The notes beneath the pieces were generated by a model, which was not told where the DNA came from, did no database searches, and saw only the letters and a list, made by a program, of their open reading frames with translations. From contig NZ_JOCB01000097.1 of NCBI RefSeq assembly GCF_000718775.1, forward strand, positions 1-32,198: DNA of 32,198 nucleotides, written 5' to 3'. Within the stretch, counting starts at the first letter, position 1. Every line of letters begins with the position of its first letter. Position numbers and translations under genes: made by a program. The stretch is from Streptomyces sp. NRRL S-31. Lineage in GTDB: Bacteria > Actinomycetota > Actinomycetes > Streptomycetales > Streptomycetaceae. Positions 15,305 to 22,986 of the stretch are shown piece by piece.

Positions 15305-16915
15305 ATGACCGAGACGGAAACCAGCGAGCTCGACGACTCGTTCCACGTCTTCGACACCACGCTGCGCGACGGAGCGCAGCGCGAGGGCATCAACCTCACC
15401 GTCGCGGACAAGCTCGCCATCGCCCGGCACCTGGACGACTTCGGCGTCGGCTTCATCGAGGGCGGCTGGCCCGGCGCCAACCCCCGGGACACCGAGTTCT
15501 TCGCCCGCGCCCAGGCGGAGATCGACTTCCGGCACGCCCAGCTGGTCGCCTTCGGCGCCACCCGCCGCGCCGGTGCCAAGGCCGCCGAGGACCCGCAGGT
15601 CAAGGCGTTGCTGGAGTCCGGCGCCCCGGTGATCACGCTGGTCGCCAAGTCGCACGACCGGCATGTGGAGCTGGCGCTGCGCACCACCCTGGACGAGAAC
15701 CTGGAGATGGTCCGCGACACGGTGTCGTACCTGCGCGGGCAGGGCCGCCGGGTCTTCGTGGACTGCGAGCACTTCTTCGACGGCCACCGCGCCAACCCCG
15801 ACTACGCCAAGGCGGTCGTCCGCACCGCCGCCGAGGCCGGCGCCGACGTCGTCGTGCTGTGCGACACCAACGGCGGCATGCTCCCCGGCCAGGTGCGCGA
15901 GATCGTCGCGGAGGTCCTCGCCGGCACCGGCGCCCGGCTCGGCATCCACGCCCAGGACGACACCGGCTGCGCGGTCGCCAACACCCTGGCCGCCGTGGAC
16001 GCGGGCGCGACCCACGTCCAGTGCACGGCCAACGGCTACGGCGAACGCGTCGGCAACGCCAACCTCTTCCCGGTGGTCGCGGCCCTGGAGCTGAAGTACG
16101 GCAGGAAGGTGCTGCCCGAGGGCAGGCTGCGCGAGACGACCCGGATCTCGCACGCCATCGCCGAGGTCGTCAACCTGACGCCGTCCACGCACCAGCCGTA
16201 CGTCGGTGTCTCCGCCTTCGCGCACAAGGCCGGCCTGCACGCCTCCGCCATCAAGGTCGACCCCGACCTGTACCAGCACATCGACCCCGCGCTGGTCGGC
16301 AACACCATGCGCATGCTGGTCTCCGACATGGCGGGCCGCGCCTCGATCGAGCTGAAGGGCAAGGAGCTGGGCATCGACCTCGGCGGCGACCGGGAGCTGG
16401 TCGGCCGGGTCGTCGAGCGGGTCAAGGAGCGTGAACTCAAGGGCTACACCTACGAGGCCGCCGACGCCTCCTTCGAACTGCTGCTGCGGGCCGAGGTCGA
16501 GGGCAGGCCGCTGAAGTACTTCGACGTCGAGTCCTGGCGGGCCATCGTGGAGGACCGGCCCGACGGCACCCACGCCAACGAGGCCACCGTGAAGCTGTGG
16601 GCCAAGAGCGAGCGGATCGTCGCCACCGCCGAGGGCAACGGCCCGGTCAACGCCCTGGACCGGGCCCTGCGCGTGGCGCTGGAGAAGATCTACCCGCAGC
16701 TCGCCAAGCTGGACCTGGTCGACTACCGGGTCCGCATCCTGGAGGGCAAGCACGGCACCTCGTCCACCACCCGGGTGCTGATCTCCACCTCCGACGGCGC
16801 GGGCGAGTGGGCCACGGTCGGCGTGGCGGAGAACGTCATCGCCGCCTCCTGGCAGGCACTGGAGGACGCCTACACCTACGGGCTGCTGCGCGCGGGCGTG
16901 GAGCCGGCCGAATAG
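15305..16915 (+). CDS. cimA: (R)-citramalate synthase (LeuA-like)
   Basis: CimA condenses pyruvate and acetyl-CoA to citramalate, giving a threonine-independent route to 2-oxobutyrate and isoleucine. The 536-residue protein begins with FDTTLRDGAQREGINLTVADKL, the HMGL-like lyase barrel. CDTNGGMLP and HAQDDTGCAVANTLAAVDAG carry the metal-binding residues, and ANGYGERVGNANL the glycine-rich end. An alpha-isopropylmalate/homocitrate-type dimer and regulatory domain follows (about 400-530). The ATG has AGGAG about ten bases upstream. Older annotation may call it a second 2-isopropylmalate synthase; length and N-terminal pattern fit citramalate synthase better. A candidate attenuator lies upstream. 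Confidence 0.9.
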   Translation: MTETETSELDDSFHVFDTTLRDGAQREGINLTVADKLAIARHLDDFGVGFIEGGWPGANPRDTEFFARAQAEIDFRHAQLVAFGATRRAGAKAAEDPQVKALLESGAPVITLVAKSHDRHVELALRTTLDENLEMVRDTVSYLRGQGRRVFVDCEHFFDGHRANPDYAKAVVRTAAEAGADVVVLCDTNGGMLPGQVREIVAEVLAGTGARLGIHAQDDTGCAVANTLAAVDAGATHVQCTANGYGERVGNANLFPVVAALELKYGRKVLPEGRLRETTRISHAIAEVVNLTPSTHQPYVGVSAFAHKAGLHASAIKVDPDLYQHIDPALVGNTMRMLVSDMAGRASIELKGKELGIDLGGDRELVGRVVERVKERELKGYTYEAADASFELLLRAEVEGRPLKYFDVESWRAIVEDRPDGTHANEATVKLWAKSERIVATAEGNGPVNALDRALRVALEKIYPQLAKLDLVDYRVRILEGKHGTSSTTRVLISTSDGAGEWATVGVAENVIAASWQALEDAYTYGLLRAGVEPAE

Positions 16916-16935
16916 AGCCGCGCACCCGCGTGGCT
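16916..16935. terminator. Convergent hairpin between cimA and the GPP34 gene
   Basis: Arms 16916-16923 and 16928-16935 form eight pairs, one of them G-T, with loop ACCC. The hairpin fills the 19-bp space between the two converging stop codons almost exactly and could serve both. Confidence 0.5.
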
Positions 16936-17537
16936 CAGGGCGCCCGCCAGATGTTGTCGAAGGCGATGTTCTCGATGCGCCGCCGCTCGCGGACGGCCTC
17001 CAGCTCGGTGACCGCGTCGCCGACCGCCAGCAGCACGGTGAGCGCCGCCGCGTCGTCGGGCTCCGTACCGGACGGGGGACCGGTCTGGATGCCCACGGTG
17101 GCGGCGAGGCCGGTGAGGACCGGGTCGCGGGACTCCCAGCGGTCGGCCGCGTGCCGCCGGGCGGGCGTGTCGGCCGGGACGGCGTCCCCGCCCCGGCCGG
17201 GCAGCCAGTGCCGGCGCCGCCCGGTGAGCTGCCCGTCGGCCTCCAGGACGTCGTGGTAGGCCACGGCCAGCCCCTCGCCGCGCCGCCACAGCCAGTCCGC
17301 GATCGTCTCGTACGGCTCCTCGCGGACGAGCCGCGCTCCGGCCTCGTCCAGCATCCGGTCGCCGGTGGTCAGCACCGGGCCGGGCACGACGCGGTCGCCG
17401 TCCAGGGTGAGCGCCCGTGCCCCGAGGAGGTCGATCAGCTCGGCCCCGGCGAGCGCCAGTGACAGGTCACCCTGCTCGACGGGGCGCGTGCCGGGCACGT
17501 CCAGGCTGACGAGGAACAGATCCTGCGGTGTGGTCAT
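16935..17537 (-). CDS. GPP34 (GOLPH3/Vps74-like) family protein
   Basis: The 200-residue protein matches actinobacterial GPP34-domain proteins: TTPQDLFLVSLDV at the N-terminus, GDLSLALAGAELIDLLGARAL, PPYE-type EPYETIADWLWRRG in the middle, and a C-terminal RRRIENIAFDNIWRAP. Eukaryotic relatives bind phosphatidylinositol-4-phosphate at Golgi membranes; the role of bacterial copies, which are numerous in streptomycetes, is not established. It is predicted soluble, all-helical and cytoplasmic. The frame extends upstream to 17633, but ATG 17537 with GGTGGGGG before it gives the family N-terminus, and the extension is the tail of a broken lipoprotein gene. Confidence 0.88.
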   Translation of the reverse strand: MTTPQDLFLVSLDVPGTRPVEQGDLSLALAGAELIDLLGARALTLDGDRVVPGPVLTTGDRMLDEAGARLVREEPYETIADWLWRRGEGLAVAYHDVLEADGQLTGRRRHWLPGRGGDAVPADTPARRHAADRWESRDPVLTGLAATVGIQTGPPSGTEPDDAAALTVLLAVGDAVTELEAVRERRRIENIAFDNIWRAP

Positions 17538-17907
17538 ACCCCCACCTTGGTCCGCGGGCCGCCGATCCGCAGCACGCCACACCGCCGCTCGGCACGCGTC
17601 CGCGGCGAGCCGTTCGAACGCGCCGGGGCTCATCGCCCGGCCGTCCGAGGGGGAAGGCGGTGTCGCCGCGCAGCCCCCGCCGGTCCGCGTCCCGGCCGGT
17701 GGTGACCGGGCCGTCCCCGGCGCCGCGGGGCCGCCCGTCCAGGTGCGGACCCCGGTAGGTGCCGTCGCCGCACGGACGGGACACCGCGTACGGCGTCCCG
17801 TCCGGCGCGGCGCGCACCCCCGCCAGCGGCAGGTCGACGGCGCCGCAGCCGCTCGGCAGCAGCATCCCGCCGGCGATCCCCGCCGCCACGGCCCCCGTGT
17901 GTCGCAT
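17538..17907 (-). pseudogene. Decayed lipoprotein gene, internally deleted and frameshifted
   Basis: The frame from ATG 17907 starts like a small streptomycete lipoprotein: MRHTGAVAAGIAGGMLLPSGCGAVDLP, with a degraded lipobox (proline at -3), and continues to GLRGDTAFPL near 17650. Beyond that the frame loses sense and reads on into the GPP34 gene. In the neighbouring frame the sequence SDGRAMSPGAFERLAADAC (starting near 17645) looks like the usual end of the same protein type. The middle, I estimate some 60 residues from memory of the family, seems to be missing. The most economical reading is an internal deletion that also shifted the frame. A genuinely short lipoprotein is less likely. Confidence 0.5.
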
Positions 17908-17923
17908 GTGCCGCCCTACCGCC

Positions 17924-19792
17924 TCACCGCAGTGTCCACTTCTGGTTGGCGGCTCCGGTGCACGACCAGATCTGGGCCCGGGCCCCGTTCGCCGACGAAT
18001 TGTCCGTGACGTCCAGGCACTTGTTCGCCGCCGTGTTCAGCACGGCACCCGAGGCCGCGTCGTACGACCACCGTTGGGCACCGGTTCCGTTGCAGTCGTA
18101 CAACTGCGTCTTGGCCCCGTCGGCGGTCGAGCCGGAGGTGACGTCCAGGCACTTGCCGAGCGCCCGGACCGAGCCGTCGGCCCCCACGGTCCACTGCTGG
18201 GCGGCGGAGCCGTTGCAGTCGTAGAGCTGCACCGCCGTGCCGTTGGCGGTGGAACCGCCCGCCACGTCCAGGCACTTGCCGGCGAGGCCGGTGAAGGCGC
18301 CGGTACGGTCGCCGCCGCCGCCGGACTGCGCGCCGGACCAGGTGAAGGTGGCCGAGGTCCGGCCGGGCAGCGAGTAAGTGGCGTGCTGCCCACCCCAGTT
18401 GACGGTCAGCGTCCTAGCCGAGGAGGAGCCGTTGTAGGCGATCAGCGCCTTGCTGCCGTCCGGGTTGCGCCAGGCCACGTTCGGCACCGCGGTGGAGGCC
18501 GTGGAGGCGATGCGCTGGGCGCCGGGGCGGACGAACTTGGTGAGGTGGCCCATGTCGTAGTACTCGACGGTGTAGTCCACGGTCCCGCTCGCGCCGTCGC
18601 CGTTGTGCACGGTGACCAGGCCGGTGCAGGTGCCGCAGCCGCCGTTGTGCGGGCCCATGTTCTGGTCCACGGCCAGCGACCACTTGGTCACCGACTTCGC
18701 CCAGTTGCGGGTGTAGCCGATGATGTCGGACATGTCCTCGCGCTGCTGGTCGGCGATCCAGGTGCCGCCGGAGTGCTCGGTGCCGAAGGCGTCCAGCGCC
18801 GGGTACTGGTTGTGCACGGCGGTCTGCTTGGCGATGTCGCCGCCGTAGCCGTGCCAGGCGATGCCGCCGAAGTTGGGGTGGTCGCGGATCGCCGGGTCGT
18901 CGACCGTCTGGGCGGCGTAGGAGTCGTAGACGTCCCAGTTCCAGTCGTGCGCCAGCACCTTGGTGGCGAGGCCCGCCGACTGGAGCCTGGGCAGCAGCTC
19001 GCTCTTGGTGAAGTAGGCGAGCCCGCTCGCGTTCCAGCTCATCGAGGGGTAGCCGGAACAGCAGGTCGGCTCGTTCTGCGCGGTGACGTAGGAGACGTTC
19101 ACGCCCTGGTCCTTGTACGCCTGGAGGTACTTCACGAAGTACGAGGCGTACGCGCCGTAGTTCTCGGCCTTCAGCCAGCCGCCGTTGAGCGAGCCGCTGT
19201 CCTTCATCCAGGCCGGTGCCGTCCACGGCGAGGCCATCACCGTCAGGGCGGGGTTCAGCTGGAGCGCCTGCCGGGTCAGCGGCACCACGTCCGCGAGGTC
19301 GTGGGCGAGGGAGAACCTCGACAGCGACGGGTCGCTCTGGCCGGCCGGCACGTCGTCGTAGGTGTAGCCGTAGCGCGCCAGGTCGGAGGCGCCCATCGGG
19401 TTGCGCAGGAACGACAGGCCGATGCCGTCCGTGGGGGAGAACAGCTTGCGCATGGCGGTGTCCCGGGTGGCCTGGGACAGCGCCCCGCTGCTGTTCAGCA
19501 GCCAGGCCGCGGTGTCCGTGAAGGAGGCGCCGCCGCCGGTGAAGGTCTGGTAGCGGGTGTTCTCGTCCACGGTGATGTTCTCGCCGCCGCCGCCCGTGCC
19601 GGACTGGAAGGCGAACGGCGTCTGTGCCTGGAGGCCGCGTACGACGTGCCGGCCGGCGGAGTCGTCGGTGGTGGTGAGATAGGCGGTGACCTGCTCGCCG
19701 GCCGCGTGCGCGGGGGCCACGGCCAGGCCGGCACCGGCGGCGGAGAGCAGTCCGGCCAGCAGCAGCCGGACCGCGCGGGGGGTTCTCCTCAT
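17924..19792 (-). CDS. Secreted GH30 glycoside hydrolase with C-terminal ricin-type lectin domain
   Basis: The 622-residue protein has a Sec signal peptide (MRRTPRAVRLLLAGLLSAAG to about residue 37, AHA-A cleavage). A GH30 catalytic domain follows: QTFTGGGASFTDTAAW, GLSFLRNPMGASD, ASPWTAPAWMK, acid/base Glu241 in TAQNEP and nucleophile Glu339 in GTEHSGG. A beta-sandwich and a ricin-B/CBM13 trefoil (about 490-622, three GKCLDV-type repeats with QQW, QRW and QKW) come next. GH30 members act on beta-1,6- or beta-1,4-glucans, glucosylceramide or xylan; the sequence suggests the beta-1,6-glucanase-like branch, weakly. AAAGGG lies ten bases before the ATG. It is divergent from the GH3 gene. Confidence 0.9.
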   Translation of the reverse strand: MRRTPRAVRLLLAGLLSAAGAGLAVAPAHAAGEQVTAYLTTTDDSAGRHVVRGLQAQTPFAFQSGTGGGGENITVDENTRYQTFTGGGASFTDTAAWLLNSSGALSQATRDTAMRKLFSPTDGIGLSFLRNPMGASDLARYGYTYDDVPAGQSDPSLSRFSLAHDLADVVPLTRQALQLNPALTVMASPWTAPAWMKDSGSLNGGWLKAENYGAYASYFVKYLQAYKDQGVNVSYVTAQNEPTCCSGYPSMSWNASGLAYFTKSELLPRLQSAGLATKVLAHDWNWDVYDSYAAQTVDDPAIRDHPNFGGIAWHGYGGDIAKQTAVHNQYPALDAFGTEHSGGTWIADQQREDMSDIIGYTRNWAKSVTKWSLAVDQNMGPHNGGCGTCTGLVTVHNGDGASGTVDYTVEYYDMGHLTKFVRPGAQRIASTASTAVPNVAWRNPDGSKALIAYNGSSSARTLTVNWGGQHATYSLPGRTSATFTWSGAQSGGGGDRTGAFTGLAGKCLDVAGGSTANGTAVQLYDCNGSAAQQWTVGADGSVRALGKCLDVTSGSTADGAKTQLYDCNGTGAQRWSYDAASGAVLNTAANKCLDVTDNSSANGARAQIWSCTGAANQKWTLR

Positions 19793-19916
19793 GGTGCGTC
19801 GCCCTTTCTGTCGGGTCGACAAAGGCTGACGGGTCGTCTTGACGGTTCCTGGCGACGTCAGTTAACTCACGGCGTGAGCTAAGCCATGAGTGAACCAGAG
19901 AGTCGAGGGAAGGTCC
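19793..19916. promoter_or_regulatory. Shared GH30/GH3 control region with 21-bp palindrome
   Basis: TTGACG (19839-19844) is a good -35 for the GH3 gene. Seventeen bases on, TTAACT lies at the expected -10 place and forms the left end of a 21-bp palindrome at 19862-19882: TTAACTCACG and CGTGAGCTAA match at nine of ten positions around a central G. A smaller dyad TGTCG/CGACA sits at 19809-19821 near the GH30 start. One repressor could govern both genes. Confidence 0.55.
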
Positions 19917-22900
19917 ATGCGAAGAACCGCCCTGCTCGCCTCCGCCGCGCTCCTCGCCGCATCGCTGCCCTGGGCGGCGACCGCGCGAGCAGCCGACGAG
20001 CCGGCCCCCGTCCCGGTCGACCGCTTCGAGGGCGAGGTGCCCTTCGCCGCCCAGCCCGCCGAGGGCATCTTCACCTGGGGCGGTGACGCCGACGACCCGC
20101 CCACCCTGAGGCTCGCCGACCGCGCCGACGCCCCCGAGGGCGCCAAGGTGCTCACCGGCGGCTACGACATCAGCGGCTACGGCGGCTTCACCCACGACTT
20201 CGCCGCCACCGCGCCCGCCCACGACTGGTCCGCGCACCAGGGCATCCGCCTGTGGTGGGAGGGCCGGAACAACGGCCGGAAGATCACCTTCGAGATCAAG
20301 GACGGCGGCGCGAACGGCGAGGCGTCCGAACTCTGGACCACCTCCTTCACCGACGACTTCACCGGCTGGAAGCAGGTCGAACTCCCCTTCACCGACTTCG
20401 CCTACCGCACCGACTACCAGCCCGTCGGCGGCATCGACCACGTCCTCGGCCTGAACGGGATGTGGGGCTACGCCGTCACCCTCCCGCCCGGTGCCAAGGG
20501 CGACTTCGCCATGGACGGCGTCGAGCTGTACGGCCGGGCCGACCAGGCGCTGCGCGCCTCCGTCAGCACCGACGCGCCCGTCGTCCCGGTCGCGGAGGGC
20601 GGGACGGCGAAGGTGCGGGTCACCGTGGCCACCACCGGCGCACAGCCCCTCACCGACCCGGTCACCGTCGGCTACGCCACGGGCGACGGCACCGCCACCC
20701 CCGGCGGCGACTACACCCCCGTCTCCGGCACCCTCACCTTCCCGGCCGGCACCGCGTCCGGCACCACCCGGACCGTCGAGGTGACCACCCGCCGCGACCG
20801 GACGCCCGAGACCGCCGAGACCGTCCCGCTGAAGCTCACGGTCACCGGCGCCAAGGCCCCCGCCGAGGACCCGCGGATCGTCCTGAACGCCCACGGGCTG
20901 CCCTACCTGGACGCGAAGCTGCCGGTGCGCGAGCGGGTCGCCGACCTGCTCCGCCGGATGTCCCCGGCGGAGAAGGCCGGCCAGATGACCCAGGCCGAGC
21001 GCGGCGCCGTGGGCCAGGGCGCCGACGTCGCCGCCTACGCCCTCGGCTCCCTGCTCTCCGGCGGCGGCTCCACCCCCACGCCCAACACCCCCGAGGCGTG
21101 GGCGAGGATGATCGACGGCTTCCAGCTGCGCACCCGGGCGACCCGCCTCCAGATCCCGCTGGTCTACGGCGTCGACGCGGTCCACGGCCACAACAACCTC
21201 TCCGGCGCCACGGTCATGCCGCACAACATCGGCATCGGAGCCACCCGCGACCCGCGGCTCGCCGCCCGGACCGGCGCGGTGACGGCCGCCGAGGTCCGCG
21301 CCACCGGCATCCCCTGGGACTTCGCCCCCTGCCTGTGCGTGAGCCGCGACGAACGCTGGGGCCGCGCCTACGAGTCCTTCGGCGAGGACCCCGCGCTGGT
21401 GCGGTCCATGGAGACCGTGGTCCAGGGCCTCCAGGGCCGCGCGAACGGCGCCGACCTGTCCCGGGCCGACAAGGTCCTCGCCACGGCCAAGCACTTCGTC
21501 GCCGACGGCGGCACCGCTTACGGCTCCTCCACCACCGGGACGTACACCACCGACCAGGGCGTCACCAGGATCACCCGCGAGCGGCTGGAGGACATCCACC
21601 TCGCGCCGTACCGGGACGCCGTCGACCGGGGCGTCGGCACGGTCATGCCGTCGTACTCCTCCCTGGACATCGTCGGCGACGGCAAGGGCGCGGTGAAGAT
21701 GCACGCCCGCGGCGACATGATCAACGGCGTGCTCAAGGGCCGGATGGGCTTCGACGGCTTCGTCATCAGCGACTGGAACGCCCTCGACCAGCTCCCCGGC
21801 GACTACGCCGCCCGTGTGCGCGGCGCGGTCGGCGCGGGCGTCGACATGATGATGGTGCCGTACGGCTACAAGGAGTTCACCGCCGCGCTCACCGCCGAGG
21901 CGGCGGCGGGCCGGATCGGCGAGCGGCGGATCGACGACGCCGTCTCCCGCATCCTCACCCAGAAGTTCCGCCTCGGCCTCTTCGAGCACCCCTACGCCGA
22001 CACCTCCGGCGCCGCCGCCATCGGCTCCCCGGCCCACCGCGCGGTCGCCCGGCAGGCCGCCGCCGAGTCGCAGGTGCTGCTGAAGAACGCGGGCGGGCTG
22101 CTGCCGCTGAGGAAGAGCCAGAAGGTGTACGTCGCCGGCTCCAACGCCGACGACATCGGCAACCAGACCGGCGGCTGGACCCTCACCTGGCAGGGCGCCT
22201 CCGGCGACACCGTGCCCGGCACCACCATCCTCAAGGGCCTGCGCGAGGCCGGCGGCGACGTCACCTACTCCAAGGACGCCTCCGCCCCGACCACCGGCTA
22301 CGACGTCGGCGTGGTCGTCGTCGGCGAGACCCCGTACGCCGAGGGCGTCGGCGACGTCGGCAATGGCCACTCCCTGACCCTGTCCGCCGCCGACCGGGCC
22401 GCCGTGGACAAGGTCTGCGCCGCGATGAGGTGCGCGGTGCTGATCGTCTCCGGCCGCCCGCAGCTCGTCGGCGACCGGCTGGACGACATCGACGCCCTGG
22501 TCGCCTCCTGGCTGCCCGGCACCGAGGGCGGGGGCGTCGCCGACGTCCTCTACGGCGAGCGCCCCTTCACCGGGCAGCTCCCCGTCACCTGGCCCAAGGC
22601 GGAGTCCCAGCTGCCGATCAACGTCGGCGACACGTCCTACGCCCCGCAGTTCCCCTACGGCTGGGGCCTGACCACCCGCACCGACCTCCCCCGGGGCGGC
22701 ACCGCCACCCTGCGCGACCTCGGGGCGCGGGCGGTGGCGGCCGAACGCCACGGCGACGACCGGACCGGACGCGCGCTGGTGACCCGGGCCCGGCTGCTCG
22801 TCCAGCACAAGGCGGGCGACCACCCCACCGAGGCGGTCTCCCGGCCCTTCGCCGACGCCGACCACCTGCTGCTCACCGGCCGGTACGGGAAGGCGGTGGA

Positions 22901-22931
22901 GAAGCTGGCGCTGGCCTACCGGGCGGCCTGA
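19917..22931 (+). CDS. Secreted GH3 beta-glucosidase-type hydrolase with carbohydrate-binding and Calx-beta domains
   Basis: The 1004-residue protein has a Sec signal (MRRTALLASAALLAASLPWA, ARA-A cleavage). A CBM11/CIA30-like beta-sandwich follows (about 35-205, DWSAHQGIRLWWEGRNNGRK, GWKQVELPFTDF). Then comes a Calx-beta repeat (about 210-320, YATGDGTATPGGDYTPVSG), and last a two-domain GH3 enzyme. Catalytic Asp619 is in GFDGFVISDWN; KHFVADGG and DFAPCLCVSRDERWGRAYES are substrate-site blocks. GH3 enzymes remove glucose or xylose from non-reducing ends. ATG 19917 with GGGAAGG five bases upstream is preferred over 19890. Paired with GH30, it probably finishes glucan breakdown outside the cell. 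Confidence 0.92.
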   Translation: MRRTALLASAALLAASLPWAATARAADEPAPVPVDRFEGEVPFAAQPAEGIFTWGGDADDPPTLRLADRADAPEGAKVLTGGYDISGYGGFTHDFAATAPAHDWSAHQGIRLWWEGRNNGRKITFEIKDGGANGEASELWTTSFTDDFTGWKQVELPFTDFAYRTDYQPVGGIDHVLGLNGMWGYAVTLPPGAKGDFAMDGVELYGRADQALRASVSTDAPVVPVAEGGTAKVRVTVATTGAQPLTDPVTVGYATGDGTATPGGDYTPVSGTLTFPAGTASGTTRTVEVTTRRDRTPETAETVPLKLTVTGAKAPAEDPRIVLNAHGLPYLDAKLPVRERVADLLRRMSPAEKAGQMTQAERGAVGQGADVAAYALGSLLSGGGSTPTPNTPEAWARMIDGFQLRTRATRLQIPLVYGVDAVHGHNNLSGATVMPHNIGIGATRDPRLAARTGAVTAAEVRATGIPWDFAPCLCVSRDERWGRAYESFGEDPALVRSMETVVQGLQGRANGADLSRADKVLATAKHFVADGGTAYGSSTTGTYTTDQGVTRITRERLEDIHLAPYRDAVDRGVGTVMPSYSSLDIVGDGKGAVKMHARGDMINGVLKGRMGFDGFVISDWNALDQLPGDYAARVRGAVGAGVDMMMVPYGYKEFTAALTAEAAAGRIGERRIDDAVSRILTQKFRLGLFEHPYADTSGAAAIGSPAHRAVARQAAAESQVLLKNAGGLLPLRKSQKVYVAGSNADDIGNQTGGWTLTWQGASGDTVPGTTILKGLREAGGDVTYSKDASAPTTGYDVGVVVVGETPYAEGVGDVGNGHSLTLSAADRAAVDKVCAAMRCAVLIVSGRPQLVGDRLDDIDALVASWLPGTEGGGVADVLYGERPFTGQLPVTWPKAESQLPINVGDTSYAPQFPYGWGLTTRTDLPRGGTATLRDLGARAVAAERHGDDRTGRALVTRARLLVQHKAGDHPTEAVSRPFADADHLLLTGRYGKAVEKLALAYRAA

Positions 22932-22986
22932 CGGCCGAATGCCCGGCGGGCGACCGCGCGGGGGAGGCTTCGGGTAGTTTCGAGAC

